A stretch of DNA of 43,346 bases from Xenorhabdus innexi (GCF_002632485.1 NZ_NIBU01000031.1:1-43346); one strand, 5' to 3'; shown: positions 8,579 through 16,775, counted from the first letter of the stretch. The notes: generated by a model from the sequence alone, not told the origin. A program made the numbers and translations.

Positions 8579-8586
8579 CAATTTAG

Positions 8587-9150
8587 TTAGCTAATTAATT
8601 CTTCGAAATCTGCGTCTTCTGCACCTTCGCTCAGGTCATCAAACTCGTCCACTGACGCGACCCCACCGCCTGCGAATGCATCACCATCGCGGAAGAACTG
8701 CACCCCGCCGAGTGAAGCCGAGATACCTTTACCGTTGTTATCGTAAGCAAAAATACTGATGGTGGCGTTAACATAACAGCCGGAGTAGGGTCTGCCATCC
8801 TGAGCGGTCAGAGGTGTGCGGTCACGATCAATTACCAATGGCCTTGCTTTGTTACTGGCCGAAATATACATGTGGCCTGCATAACCATCATAATCAGGCT
8901 TATCATCCCCATCACGGAAATTAAAGCGCATGTTATTGCCCCGGATGGTTTTCAAAATGCCTGCGGCTTTAGCGCCCCATTTATCGGTAGCCACTTTGAG
9001 GATGGCAGCTTCTATTTCGGCAACTAACTCTTTGCGCTCTTTAGGAATAAGGAAATTTGAGCGGTATTTAAAATCGCCTTGACCATTAACTTGTGTTGCT
9101 TCGAATAATTCAGGGAATGCCAGACGCACGTTTTTCAAACTAATTTTCAT
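8587..9150 (-). CDS. Enc34-type ssDNA-binding protein (DUF2815)
   Basis: A 187-residue protein of the DUF2815 / Enc34 ssDNA-binding family, an OB-fold protein related in role to T7 gp2.5. It starts MKISLKNVRLAFPELFEA, includes FKYRSNFLIPK and GCYVNATISIFAYDN, and ends in an acidic tail (DEFDDLSEGAEDADFEE) typical of single-strand binding proteins that recruit replication partners. It likely coats ssDNA for the phage polymerase and the DUF2800 nuclease. A good AAAGGT site lies eight bases before the ATG. Confidence 0.92.
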   Translation of the reverse strand: MKISLKNVRLAFPELFEATQVNGQGDFKYRSNFLIPKERKELVAEIEAAILKVATDKWGAKAAGILKTIRGNNMRFNFRDGDDKPDYDGYAGHMYISASNKARPLVIDRDRTPLTAQDGRPYSGCYVNATISIFAYDNNGKGISASLGGVQFFRDGDAFAGGGVASVDEFDDLSEGAEDADFEELIS

Positions 9151-9169
9151 GGTTCTACCTTTTTATTGT

Positions 9170-10468
9170 TTAGATAAGATCGGCAACGAGCGCATCATCG
9201 GATACGTCGTCAAAATCATTTATAGGGTTGATGTCCAGTGCTGGACGAGGGTCAGATTCTGATACTACGGTAGGCTTACCGTCAGTCCGTGTGATGAGTG
9301 TTTCCAGTTTGGCCCACTTCTTCGGATACTCTTTTTTCAGCACCTTTTCTGCCTGCGTTGGGCTGATTAACTTCTTGGTGTACATCTGGTCTTGCTTGAG
9401 TTTGAAGCCTTTTAACATCGCTTCGGCGTCTGTTTCGATACCCCAAGCCCGGTTACCTTGCTTACCTTCTACCAGTTTAAAGCCGGGGACGGGATGGCCC
9501 GCATTGAGTTCATCACTGACTCGAATCCGAACGGCCTTGCACCAGCCTTCGACAAAATCAACCTGCGCATATTTGTCTGCTAATGTCAGGCTGTCGTAGT
9601 GGGGTACTTTTTCCTTTGCGTTCTGTAACTGAGGCTCTAACGGCTGGGTCAGATCGTCAAAGTCATCCAAGAGGGTATTCATCACATGCTGGGTCAGGGC
9701 TTCACAATTAGCTTTCGCCTTACAAAATCGACATTGTTTTTCGCCTGGGGTGAACGAATCCTGGGGTAACGTTTCGACACCTTCACATTGGGCAATATTG
9801 AAGGTGACAATGACTAATGCAGCGGCTTCTTTGGCTTGCTCGCCAAATTGCCGTAAATCTTCAACGCTGACCGACCATTCTGAAACGTGGTTCAAGCGTG
9901 GCTGGTGGATGAACAAGCGCACGGTCTCAAATTCATACAACATCTCAAACTGATCCAGCGCACCCAATGCGTATAGCATCAATTGCTCGTTACCCTCCGC
10001 GTAAACCTTCACGCCCTTACCGTATTTCAGGTCATGAATTTGTAGCTCGTTACCGTTAATAATGATGGCATCTGCTGTACCGAAAGATTTCTCGACCCCA
10101 ATCACATCAGAAAAATCGACACGCTGTTCGATCATCAGCTCATTACCTTGAGCTAGCCCCCAGACCGTTTCAACGTATTGCGCCACAGCTTCGGCCATTT
10201 CCTCATTAACCCGTGGAGTATCGGGCTTGTGCAGAACATACTGGCCTATGTACTCGTTAGCAGTTTGGCCCATGGTAAAGGGCCTGTCTGCCAGTGTTGG
10301 TTTCTGTCGGTTACGTAAGACGTTTTCCGCGAGGGCATGCGCCGCTGTACCTTCAAGTGCGAACGGTGACGCGGTATCCTTTATTCCAGCTTCCATCGCC
10401 AGACTACCGTGGCAGTGCAGCCACCTATGCGCTGACGATGGCGAAAGACGTGCATGTACTTCCGGCAT
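9170..10468 (-). CDS. DUF2800 Cas4-like PD-(D/E)xK nuclease
   Basis: A 432-residue protein of the DUF2800 family, related to Cas4/RecB-type exonucleases. [12 protein letters not shown] and FGTADAII...IHDLKYGKG give the nuclease core (D133, D146, K148), followed by the QxxxY-like [10 protein letters not shown] helix. Four cysteines (C19 and C246, C249, C255) are placed as in iron-sulfur Cas4/AddB enzymes. Pairing with the ssDNA-binding protein just downstream suggests a recombination or end-processing role analogous to phage exonuclease plus SSB systems. GGAGG is placed seven bases before the ATG. Confidence 0.9.
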   Translation of the reverse strand: MPEVHARLSPSSAHRWLHCHGSLAMEAGIKDTASPFALEGTAAHALAENVLRNRQKPTLADRPFTMGQTANEYIGQYVLHKPDTPRVNEEMAEAVAQYVETVWGLAQGNELMIEQRVDFSDVIGVEKSFGTADAIIINGNELQIHDLKYGKGVKVYAEGNEQLMLYALGALDQFEMLYEFETVRLFIHQPRLNHVSEWSVSVEDLRQFGEQAKEAAALVIVTFNIAQCEGVETLPQDSFTPGEKQCRFCKAKANCEALTQHVMNTLLDDFDDLTQPLEPQLQNAKEKVPHYDSLTLADKYAQVDFVEGWCKAVRIRVSDELNAGHPVPGFKLVEGKQGNRAWGIETDAEAMLKGFKLKQDQMYTKKLISPTQAEKVLKKEYPKKWAKLETLITRTDGKPTVVSESDPRPALDINPINDFDDVSDDALVADLI

Positions 10469-10470
10469 GT

Positions 10471-11220
10471 CTAACCCTCCAATGCAGCTTCGGCTAGCCG
10501 AATGACTTCGGGGATCTTTTCGTCGGGAACTTGCCCCAGTTTCTTGGCACCATATTTAGCTAAAATGCCTAATGCTTCGTCTTTGTAACCCCCTTTTGCT
10601 AGTTGCAAAATAAGCTGCCCAGCTTGCGAGATTAACGCTTGTATGTCAGTGGCTTCTTCTTGGATGTCGGAGTCTTCCGCCTCGTCGTGGCTGGTGGTTG
10701 TAGTACCTTCTTTCAACAGTGCTAGCGCAAATTCCCGACGTTCAGTGATACCGGGGATATCGTCCCAGCTCCCCAGCATTTCCAGACACAGATCTAGAAT
10801 AGTGGCCTTTGTCAGCGTGTTGAGTTCTTGTAACCCCTGTAGTGCCGCATCCAGTGCGTCGGCTTGACCGTTACGTTCTTCTTCACCGACACCTTCGATA
10901 ACCGCACGGGCTTTCGCCAGTTTATCGGCGGTCAGCTCATAGGCATCATTTTTGAACAAGACGGCAACGGCAACGACCGTTTCTAAATCCAGTGTTTCGA
11001 TATCAACGGGTGTGTTATCGACTTCTTTTTTAACACTGGATTTTTTCTTTTTATCGGGTTGGTTGATGGGTACGATGTTATCTACCACAAGTTGAACAAA
11101 CGGTTCTGGGTTAGCTGAAGTAACCATTTGTTCGTCATTTGCTGCCACTAATCGCCTTAGCAAAGGGATTAACATCTCCAGCAGCTCGTTATTTTTAGCC
11201 ATATGTGTTTCTAAGCTCAT
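10471..11220 (-). CDS. Hypothetical early protein of the replication module
   Basis: A 249-residue, mostly helical, acidic protein with a lysine-rich linker ([10 protein letters not shown], about residue 57) and a C-terminal helix pair ending [29 protein letters not shown]. Similar short C-terminal modules recur in phage proteins of unknown role next to DUF2800. Its stop lies just before the DUF2800 ATG, implying coupling. A second ATG at 11202 is possible. No enzymatic motif is visible. Confidence 0.65.
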   Translation of the reverse strand: MSLETHMAKNNELLEMLIPLLRRLVAANDEQMVTSANPEPFVQLVVDNIVPINQPDKKKKSSVKKEVDNTPVDIETLDLETVVAVAVLFKNDAYELTADKLAKARAVIEGVGEEERNGQADALDAALQGLQELNTLTKATILDLCLEMLGSWDDIPGITERREFALALLKEGTTTTSHDEAEDSDIQEEATDIQALISQAGQLILQLAKGGYKDEALGILAKYGAKKLGQVPDEKIPEVIRLAEAALEG

Positions 11221-11235
11221 TTTTCTAGCCTTTTA

Positions 11236-11367
11236 TTATGAGTACAGAGTAATGGGAAATCGGGTGTTGGGATTACGCTTGAGTTCTTCACATTTCCGTT
11301 GCCAGCGAAGACGACGAACGGTATTGCTTATCGGGTACTTGTCTACAGGAATTACTTTCGGTTTCAC
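11236..11367 (-). CDS. Small basic early protein (43 aa, GTG start)
   Basis: A short frame ends in TAA at 11236 in the same orientation as its neighbours. GTG at 11367 has GAGGAG nine bases upstream, giving a 43-residue basic protein with VIPVDKYPISNTVRRLRWQR; an ATG at 11391 without a binding site would add eight residues. Composition is protein-like and not repeat-derived. Function unknown. Confidence 0.5.
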   Translation of the reverse strand: MKPKVIPVDKYPISNTVRRLRWQRKCEELKRNPNTRFPITLYS

Positions 11368-11489
11368 GGCCTTTAACTCCTCGTTATGCATATCAAAAAG
11401 CACACCCAACAGAAATTAATTGCCGGGTGGTTTACCAAGAGAATGTGTTTTTTGATATGGGCGTAAGGGGTACGCCCATTAAGGAGGTG

Positions 11490-11879
11490 TTATCGTTGAG
11501 TCAGGGATATAAGTGCTTTGGCGTGTAGTTCGGCGGCTTCTTGGGTAAGGTGGATTAGACCGCGTTGTAGTCTATCTTTATCAAGGTTATCTCCAGCCCA
11601 ATAAATATGTCCACAAAAAGCAACTCCCGATATAACTGGATAATAATATTCCTGATCATTCTCTAACGGCTTCCTCACTGGTTCAGGAACATCGTATTCA
11701 CCGATACGAAAAGGTTTTAACCGATAGTCATGATCGAACCAGAATTCAACAGGCCCACGGCAATCAGACCATTCATCATCTTGGTACTCTCTATATTGGA
11801 AATGCTCCCACGGGGAGCTTGATGTTTGTGCAATTGTTGCATACTGCGTCATTAAATCAGCGTGTATGTGCTTGGTCAT
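11490..11879 (-). CDS. Hypothetical phage protein
   Basis: A 129-residue acidic, aromatic-rich protein. The pattern WEHFQYREYQDDEWSDCRGPVEFW, then YRLKPF and a closing GLIHLTQEAAELHAKALISL, matches a type of conserved but uncharacterised phage protein that describes or binds nothing known to me. The frame extends to 11942, but a terminator hairpin lies in that part, and the ATG at 11879 follows an AGGA site, so the shorter form is chosen. Confidence 0.65.
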   Translation of the reverse strand: MTKHIHADLMTQYATIAQTSSSPWEHFQYREYQDDEWSDCRGPVEFWFDHDYRLKPFRIGEYDVPEPVRKPLENDQEYYYPVISGVAFCGHIYWAGDNLDKDRLQRGLIHLTQEAAELHAKALISLTQR

Positions 11880-11901
11880 TTTTATTTTCCTGTACTCAGG
11901 T

Positions 11902-11929
11902 AATAAAAAACCTCGCTTTTTGCGAGGCT
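11902..11929 (-). terminator. Terminator downstream of the small membrane protein gene
   Basis: On the minus strand CCTCGC-aaaaa-GCGAGG is followed by six T and ATTA. It lies between the membrane protein gene and the next leftward gene. Confidence 0.8.
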
Positions 11930-11955
11930 GTTTAAAAGGCAATTACTGTTTTTGG

Positions 11956-12153
11956 TTACATTATTCGACCTATAGTGAGAGCAACTAAAAACAATAAAGA
12001 CAATATTGCGCATAAAAACTTTATGGCTATCTTTTTTGTTTTAATTGTCACATAAGCAAAAAGCAATCCGGCTGGAATGCAAACAAACCAGAATGAATAA
12101 CCGAATAACGCGAGTTTGAACAGTAAATATTCGAAGATATCGTAAGCTGACAT
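11956..12153 (-). CDS. Small membrane protein
   Basis: A 65-residue protein with two hydrophobic segments (about residues 8-33 and 43-62) separated by a basic turn TIKTKKIAIK. GAGG lies close before the ATG. It follows the XRE regulator in the first part of the early operon and ends at a strong terminator. Function unknown; superinfection exclusion is possible for such proteins but nothing here shows it. Confidence 0.6.
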   Translation of the reverse strand: MSAYDIFEYLLFKLALFGYSFWFVCIPAGLLFAYVTIKTKKIAIKFLCAILSLLFLVALTIGRIM

Positions 12154-12210
12154 ATTCCCTCATGTATTTTATTGTCGATCTCAGGAATATATCAGAATGC
12201 AGCTTGGGTA

Positions 12211-12663
12211 TTAACTATCAATAAGTTTTGAAAAACCCTTCACTAAACTTTCAGCCAGATTTTCGAGTCTTGCTGTTTGATGTGATACTCCTGATGGGTC
12301 TGGGAATGGTTTTGCTTCCTTTATAACTATTTCTTTATAGGCTTCAATCACTGCTGTTTGAGCTTCTGGTGGTAGAGCTTGAAATTTAGATTCTTCAGTA
12401 TTGCAGATGGGATGAATATACGGCCTTCCTCCATCATATTCCGCTAAATCGCATTCCATTAGTTCAGCGGGGGTACGCCCGAAATAATCACCTATTGTTT
12501 TCAGCGTAGAGTATTTTGGGTCTTTAACTTCACCTGTTAATGTTCTATGCAATGTTGCCTGTTGCATTCCTACACATTCGGCTAGCCTAGTGACACTTTT
12601 TATCTCGTGTATAGCCATTAAATACGATATGTTTTTAGGTAACAGTTCTGTTTCTAAGGTCAT
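12211..12663 (-). CDS. XRE-family regulator, paralogue of the phage repressor HTH
   Basis: A 150-residue protein with a helix-turn-helix at about residues 8-65 and a helical C-terminal region lacking the S24 domain. Its N-terminus is strikingly like that of the repressor at 13088: both share GE(V/I)KDPKYSTLK and DYFG, with close recognition helices (QATLHR against QSTMHR). It is the first gene after the leftward promoter and leader. The ATG at 12663 has AGGTG six bases upstream; the longer frame begins with GTG. It may bind the same operators as the repressor, in a Cro-like or fine-tuning role. Confidence 0.85.
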   Translation of the reverse strand: MTLETELLPKNISYLMAIHEIKSVTRLAECVGMQQATLHRTLTGEVKDPKYSTLKTIGDYFGRTPAELMECDLAEYDGGRPYIHPICNTEESKFQALPPEAQTAVIEAYKEIVIKEAKPFPDPSGVSHQTARLENLAESLVKGFSKLIDS

Positions 12664-12776
12664 TATTCTCACCTTTTTATTGTTAAAGTTGACTCGCCAT
12701 AGGCCACTTACTAAATGGCCTATAATTAGCCGCTCTAATTGTAGTTATGTTCCTCCTTTTGGTTGAATTTGCGCTC

Positions 12777-12915
12777 GCACACCCCTACTGCCAGTGTTCC
12801 CCGTTCGCGCCCGTTACTCACTCTCGTGCGGAGCTAATCATCCCATCGACCGGATCGCGTCCGATGGTACATCGCAGTACTTCATGCATAGGGGTCTAAA
12901 CAGTAGGGAGTGTGC
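12777..12915 (-). ncRNA. Structured 5' leader RNA of the leftward early operon
   Basis: The 300 bases between the leftward promoter and the first gene carry no convincing coding frame. They can fold: minus-strand 12901-12915 (GCACACTCCCTACTG) pairs with 12777-12790 (CAGTAGGGGTGTGC) with one bulge, closing a domain with an inner CCATCG/CGATGG hairpin at 12843-12867 and a GTAC hairpin nearby. A strong AAAGGAGG (12753-12760) follows the domain with no start codon at a useful distance, and a second hairpin (ATAGGCCA/TGGCCTAT) lies at 12700-12722. A role in antitermination or attenuation is inferred from the boxA at its head. Confidence 0.5.
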
Positions 12916-12933
12916 TGTTCCGACTTTATAAAT

Positions 12934-12945
12934 TGTTAAAGAGCG
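12934..12945 (-). promoter_or_regulatory. boxA antitermination element
   Basis: The minus strand reads CGCTCTTTAACA, an exact match to the enterobacterial boxA bound by NusB-NusE, about 30 bases downstream of the expected start of the leftward transcript. Together with the internal terminators in this operon it points to processive antitermination. No classical lambda boxB hairpin follows immediately. Confidence 0.75.
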
Positions 12946-12980
12946 TAATTCATTTTATGGTTAAAAAATTCAATAATTAA

Positions 12981-13010
12981 TTTATAAGTTAACTCACATA
13001 TGAATGTCAA
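12981..13010 (-). promoter_or_regulatory. Leftward early promoter (PL-like)
   Basis: Minus strand TTGACA (13005-13010), 18-base spacer, TATAAA (12981-12986); reading TTATAA gives a 17-base spacer. A perfect -35 makes it the strongest promoter visible in the window. An operator-like sequence lies directly upstream at 13011-13025. Confidence 0.8.
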
Positions 13011-13025
13011 CCCAAAATAGAATTA
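13011..13025 (+). promoter_or_regulatory. Operator-like sequence at the leftward promoter
   Basis: CCCAAAATAGAATTA recurs as CCCAAAATTGAATTA on the minus strand at 13853-13867 inside the rightward promoter. Fourteen of 15 bases match, and both copies sit at early promoters flanking the repressor gene, as expected for repressor operators. Confidence 0.5.
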
Positions 13026-13033
13026 TTTTTGCA

Positions 13034-13069
13034 AAAAGAAAGGCCGCATTTTAGCGGCCATTTTTTATC
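13034..13069. terminator. Terminator after the repressor gene
   Basis: GGCCGC-attttA-GCGGCC with T-rich sequence on both sides: TTTCTTTTT on the minus strand, ATTTTTT on the plus strand. It separates the repressor transcript from the leftward early promoter. Confidence 0.75.
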
Positions 13070-13087
13070 TAATTGATTTTTATTATA

Positions 13088-13759
13088 TTAATGTTTTATT
13101 AGGTCTGGTTTTGCTATACCAGCAACATAGTGGAGGGTTTCAATATCATTTTTAGGGAGGCGAGTAGGGGCGTGGTCTTCGTTGACAGGTATCAAGTGTA
13201 AATTTCCATCCCTTTCAAATATAAAAGTTTTGACAGTAACCTTCCCGTCTATTGTTATAATTAAAACTTCATCTCCCGGGGTAACCTCGTGACTCGGTTC
13301 TACGACAACAAATTCCCCTTCTTTAATACGTGGCATCAGTGACGCCCCTGTGCACTTAACTGCGTAAGCATTGACATCGTGCGAAGGCCATCGAAGATAT
13401 CCATTATTCTCTGAGGGTTTCAGTTCTGTATTGTTATCTTCATCGCTAAGGGTGACGTCATTACGTATTGGGATCTGTGGGTATGTATGAGGGTAGTACT
13501 CACCCTCTACTTCAATAACTGTTGTTGGTTGCGTATTTTGCAAGTCACATTCAATCAAGTCTATCGCAGAGACTCCAAAATAATCAGCTATTTGTTTTAA
13601 CGTTGAATATTTGGGGTCTTTAATTTCCCCTACCGATATCCGGTGCATCGTTGATTGCGGCATTTTCAAACGCTTAGCGAGTTCTGTGAAACTGCTAATA
13701 TCATGTCTATACATTAGGTATCTAATGTTGCTGATTAACATATCGGTGAGTGACGACAT
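13088..13759 (-). CDS. CI-like phage repressor (HTH plus S24 domain)
   Basis: A 223-residue prophage repressor. Residues about 5-70 form a helix-turn-helix with recognition segment MPQSTMHR. Residues about 130-215 are an S24/LexA-like domain with Ser140 in GASLMPRI and Lys177 in GKVTVKTFIF as the catalytic pair. I see no Ala-Gly or Cys-Gly scissile pair in the linker (residues 65-140), so RecA-driven self-cleavage is uncertain. It faces the Cro-like gene across a 146-base control region. A KilA-N antirepressor in this window offers another route to induction. Confidence 0.93.
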   Translation of the reverse strand: MSSLTDMLISNIRYLMYRHDISSFTELAKRLKMPQSTMHRISVGEIKDPKYSTLKQIADYFGVSAIDLIECDLQNTQPTTVIEVEGEYYPHTYPQIPIRNDVTLSDEDNNTELKPSENNGYLRWPSHDVNAYAVKCTGASLMPRIKEGEFVVVEPSHEVTPGDEVLIITIDGKVTVKTFIFERDGNLHLIPVNEDHAPTRLPKNDIETLHYVAGIAKPDLIKH

Positions 13760-13844
13760 TCTTTTTTAGCCTCTAGATCGTTTTGCAATCAAATCACTTG
13801 TGCATATTGGCATATTCTAACTTCTTTTAAAATTAAGTTTCGGG

Positions 13845-13873
13845 TTGAATGTTAATTCAATTTTGGGTATTTT
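13845..13873 (+). promoter_or_regulatory. Rightward early promoter with operator-like dyad
   Basis: TTGAAT (13845-13850), 17-base spacer, TATTTT (13868-13873). The dyad TTGAAT-gtta-ATTCAA overlaps the -35, and the operator-like repeat occupies 13853-13867, so a bound repressor would block this promoter. It drives the Cro-like and primase genes. Confidence 0.65.
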
Positions 13874-13905
13874 TAATCATACATCAACCTAAAGGAGTTT
13901 AAGCT

Positions 13906-14100
13906 ATGTATGATTTTTCACCTCATAAGATGGTTAGAAAATTAATTGAGTCGGGTTTCACGCAGGCACAACTAGCCGAACGTACCGGTGTTAGCCAATC
14001 GTCTTTAAGCAGAATCTATATGGGGGAAAGTAATGACCCCCGGTTATCTACTGTTCGTGCTATTGAGCGTTTCTATACCGAGTTTATGAGCGAAAAATAA
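13906..14100 (+). CDS. Cro-like HTH regulator
   Basis: A 64-residue protein that is essentially one helix-turn-helix (TQAQLAERTGVSQSSLSRIYMG, about residues 18-40). It is divergent from the CI-like repressor and first in the rightward early operon, the position of Cro. AAAGGAG lies eight bases before the ATG. It would compete for the operators in the 13760-13905 region and favour lytic growth. Confidence 0.88.
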   Translation: MYDFSPHKMVRKLIESGFTQAQLAERTGVSQSSLSRIYMGESNDPRLSTVRAIERFYTEFMSEK

Positions 14101-14114
14101 TAGGGCGTAACCAT

Positions 14115-16388
14115 ATGTTAGAACAAAAACGCTGGGGGGCGACGCCGGATGAGTGGAACAATTTCGATCTGCTACTTGGTCTTGCGGATAAACTGTTACC
14201 TATTGTGTGCAACCCTGACGCCCAAGTGTCCCCCGATTCATCATTGAAAAGCATTGGTAAGACTCCTAGCCGTTACAATAGTTCACGTAAAGTAGCGGGT
14301 ATTCCCCGTTGGACGGAGAAAACGGCGACTGATTCTGATATCGCGCTGTGGTCGAAAGAGTCGGATTACGGTTTTTGCTTGCGTACCGGTTGGGATGAAC
14401 TGGCGCTGGATTGTGACAGTGAAAATGAAAATGTGCAGGCTCAGATCCAGGCACTCTTAATGAAAATGTTTGGCAAACTGCCTCCGCGCCGTTATCGCAA
14501 TAACTCCAACAAGTGCCTGTACATGTTGTCCGTCAAGGGTGAATACCGTAAGCGTATCCATCGTTTGGAAGGGGAGTTAGGTATTATTGAGCTGTTGGCG
14601 CAGGGTCAACAGTTTGTTGCTGCGGGGACACATCCCAGCGGCGCACGTATTCAATGGGACGGTGGTTTACCTACTGACCCCCTCGAAATTACGCCAGAGC
14701 AGCTAGAAATGCTTTGGTCAGCGTTGGCTGAGCAGTTGCCTGTGACTGATTCGACCACCGCGAATGTTGCCGGTCAGGTACGTGACCTCAGTATTTCTAC
14801 CCCTAACGCAACTGATGAAACCGCCGACTATCTGGACGCGAACGGCTGGACATTGGATACCGGTAGAAACGGCGAGCGTTATATCAAATGCCCGTTTGCC
14901 GATGGTCATAGCATCGAAAGCGACACCACCAGTACGGCTTATTTCCCCTCAAGCACAGCAGGTTTTAAGGTCGGGCACTTCAAGTGCCTGCATGCTTCCT
15001 GTGCGCATCGTAATGATGGCGATTTCCTGAATGCTATTGGTTTTGGCATCGATGATTTTGAAGATCTGACAGCGCAGAAAAGTGAGGGTGAATCTGAGTT
15101 CACTGATATTGATACGGATATGAGTAGCCACTTTCTGGAAAGGTTTATCTATGTGGTGAAAGGGGACCAAGTTTGCGATCTGTCCCGTCCGCCGTACCGT
15201 AGCATTATGGATATGAAGTCCTTTAAAAACCTGATGGCACCGTATCAATTTCCCCCGGTAGGTAAGGGAAAGAAAGAGCCTGTACCCGCAACAAAGAAAT
15301 GGCTGGAGAACCCGAAGAAGGTCGTTGCGGAGAGCACCGGTTATCGTCCGGGAGAAGGGCGCTTGATTCAGGGGCTTGATGGCTGGCTGGAAATTAACGA
15401 GTTCTATTTACCTCCACATCCGAAAGTGAGCAATTTCGAGAAGGCTAAAAATATCTTTCTCAAACATATGGATTATCTGTTACCTAACCCCGCACAAAAA
15501 TGGTTTTTTATTGCTCGCCTTGCTTGGATGGTACAGCGGCCTGCACGTCGTTGTCCTATCACCACGCTACATATCTCCGTACTACATGGTACGGGGCGAG
15601 GTTGGGTTATCCAGCTCATGGAAGCCATATTAGGTTCTTGGAACTGTACCCGCGCCAAGATGGACGTGATTTGTGCTAACCAGTTCCATGACTATCTCTA
15701 TCACTCACTGTTATGCACGGTCGATGAGGTGAAGGAGAACATCGATAAACGTTATTCGATTAACGATCAGCTTCGAGATTTACTGACTGAACCGCGATTT
15801 GAAGTGAATAACAAATACGGCAAGAAAATAACAATGGATATTTTCACCAGCTTCTTGTTTTTTTCTAACCATATAGACGCGCTTTTTTTGCCAGAAGAAG
15901 ATCGCCGTATTGCCGTGTTAGGTGGTCCTGATTTTTTACAGGATGAAAAATATTTCAACCCATTGTATCAGGCCCTAAAAGATCCTGAGTTTATCGCACA
16001 GGTTTATTGGTATCTGATGGCGATTAATCTGGATGATTTCGATTGGCAGCGTGCCCCTGAGACTGAAGAACGGCGATTAATGATAGAGAGTAGCCGATCA
16101 GATGTAGACACCGTGCTGTTTGACTTAATTGCAAACCCTCCGGTTGCGGCTATGACTTATCAACAGATAGTGAATTATATCGCTTTGGAAATCGGTCTTG
16201 AGGCAGATATCAACCCAAAACGAGTAAGTAATATTCTTCGCAGTAAGGGTTTGAGTCAGGCAAATGCAATTAAGTTTAACGGTAAAAAAGAACGCCCTTG
16301 GCTTTTAGCGAAGAATGACAAGGCGAATAGTAATGAACATATTCGTGCTGAACTGGAAAAATGCGAAAAATTGCTAAATGTAGTGTGA
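14115..16388 (+). CDS. Phage primase-helicase (prim-pol plus DUF5906-like helicase)
   Basis: A 757-residue replication protein. The N-terminal part is an archaeo-eukaryotic primase-like prim-pol domain, with DCD (D99, D101) and AAGTHPSG (about 169-176). A zinc-binding segment follows (C259, H265, C291, C296). The C-terminal third is a superfamily 3-like DUF5906 ATPase: HGTGRGW (491-497) stands in the Walker A place, without the usual GK(S/T) lysine, and CTVDE (about 534-538) resembles Walker B. It should start and drive replication, probably at the repeat-rich region just downstream. AGGGCG precedes the ATG. Confidence 0.92.
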   Translation: MLEQKRWGATPDEWNNFDLLLGLADKLLPIVCNPDAQVSPDSSLKSIGKTPSRYNSSRKVAGIPRWTEKTATDSDIALWSKESDYGFCLRTGWDELALDCDSENENVQAQIQALLMKMFGKLPPRRYRNNSNKCLYMLSVKGEYRKRIHRLEGELGIIELLAQGQQFVAAGTHPSGARIQWDGGLPTDPLEITPEQLEMLWSALAEQLPVTDSTTANVAGQVRDLSISTPNATDETADYLDANGWTLDTGRNGERYIKCPFADGHSIESDTTSTAYFPSSTAGFKVGHFKCLHASCAHRNDGDFLNAIGFGIDDFEDLTAQKSEGESEFTDIDTDMSSHFLERFIYVVKGDQVCDLSRPPYRSIMDMKSFKNLMAPYQFPPVGKGKKEPVPATKKWLENPKKVVAESTGYRPGEGRLIQGLDGWLEINEFYLPPHPKVSNFEKAKNIFLKHMDYLLPNPAQKWFFIARLAWMVQRPARRCPITTLHISVLHGTGRGWVIQLMEAILGSWNCTRAKMDVICANQFHDYLYHSLLCTVDEVKENIDKRYSINDQLRDLLTEPRFEVNNKYGKKITMDIFTSFLFFSNHIDALFLPEEDRRIAVLGGPDFLQDEKYFNPLYQALKDPEFIAQVYWYLMAINLDDFDWQRAPETEERRLMIESSRSDVDTVLFDLIANPPVAAMTYQQIVNYIALEIGLEADINPKRVSNILRSKGLSQANAIKFNGKKERPWLLAKNDKANSNEHIRAELEKCEKLLNVV

Positions 16389-16392
16389 AAAA

Positions 16393-16640
16393 GGTGGCAG
16401 ATGGTGGCAGATAAAAAACTATCTGCCACCTCGTAAAATACCTATTAAACAATATGTTAAATGTAAAAGGTGTCAGGTGGCAGTTGTTTTAAAGATATAC
16501 ATGTACGCGCACGCACACACACACGCACGCATATGCGCATGTATTTATTTTGAAAGTATCTGCCACCTGCCACTTAAAAACGGCAAAGCTAGAGTTCACA
16601 AGGGTTTAAGCAGGTGGCAGTTTCATTTTTATCTGACACC
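16393..16640. repeat. Iteron-like GGTGGCAG repeat cluster, candidate replication origin
   Basis: Nine copies of GGTGGCAG or one-base variants fall in 250 bases. Direct copies start at 16393, 16403, 16469 (GGTGTCAG), 16476 and 16613; inverted copies start at 16423, 16560, 16567 (last base T) and 16633 (CTGACACC). They form a perfect ten-base hairpin (16403-16430) and a larger dyad (16469-16483 with 16560-16574) around an alternating purine-pyrimidine tract. There is no real coding frame here; the region directly follows the primase-helicase stop. Clustered repeats beside an initiator gene suggest an origin, but this is inference. Confidence 0.6.
16495..16544. repeat. 50-base perfectly alternating purine-pyrimidine tract
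   Basis: Every base alternates between purine and pyrimidine across 50 positions, rich in CG and CA steps, with near-palindromic ends (ATACATG near the start, CATGTAT at the end). Such DNA readily adopts left-handed or easily melted structure. It occupies the loop of the large repeat dyad. Confidence 0.85.
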
Positions 16641-16775
16641 TCACCTGCAACCCAAGGAAAAAATAAGTCGCGAGAGGCCATTGGCTTTTAGCGCTAATAG
16701 AGCACACCGGCACGTAAGCGAGACGGCTTCTAGAAAAATAATTTCTCAGTACAACAAACTACAGGACAAAATTCT

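Noticed and set aside
11458-11479. Perfect hairpin ATGGGCGTA-agggg-TACGCCCAT
   Set aside because: No T-run on either strand, so I do not call it a terminator; it may be an RNA processing site.
16403-16430. Hairpin GGTGGCAGAT/ATCTGCCACC as terminator of the primase gene
   Set aside because: It is not followed by T residues and is better explained as part of the repeat cluster.
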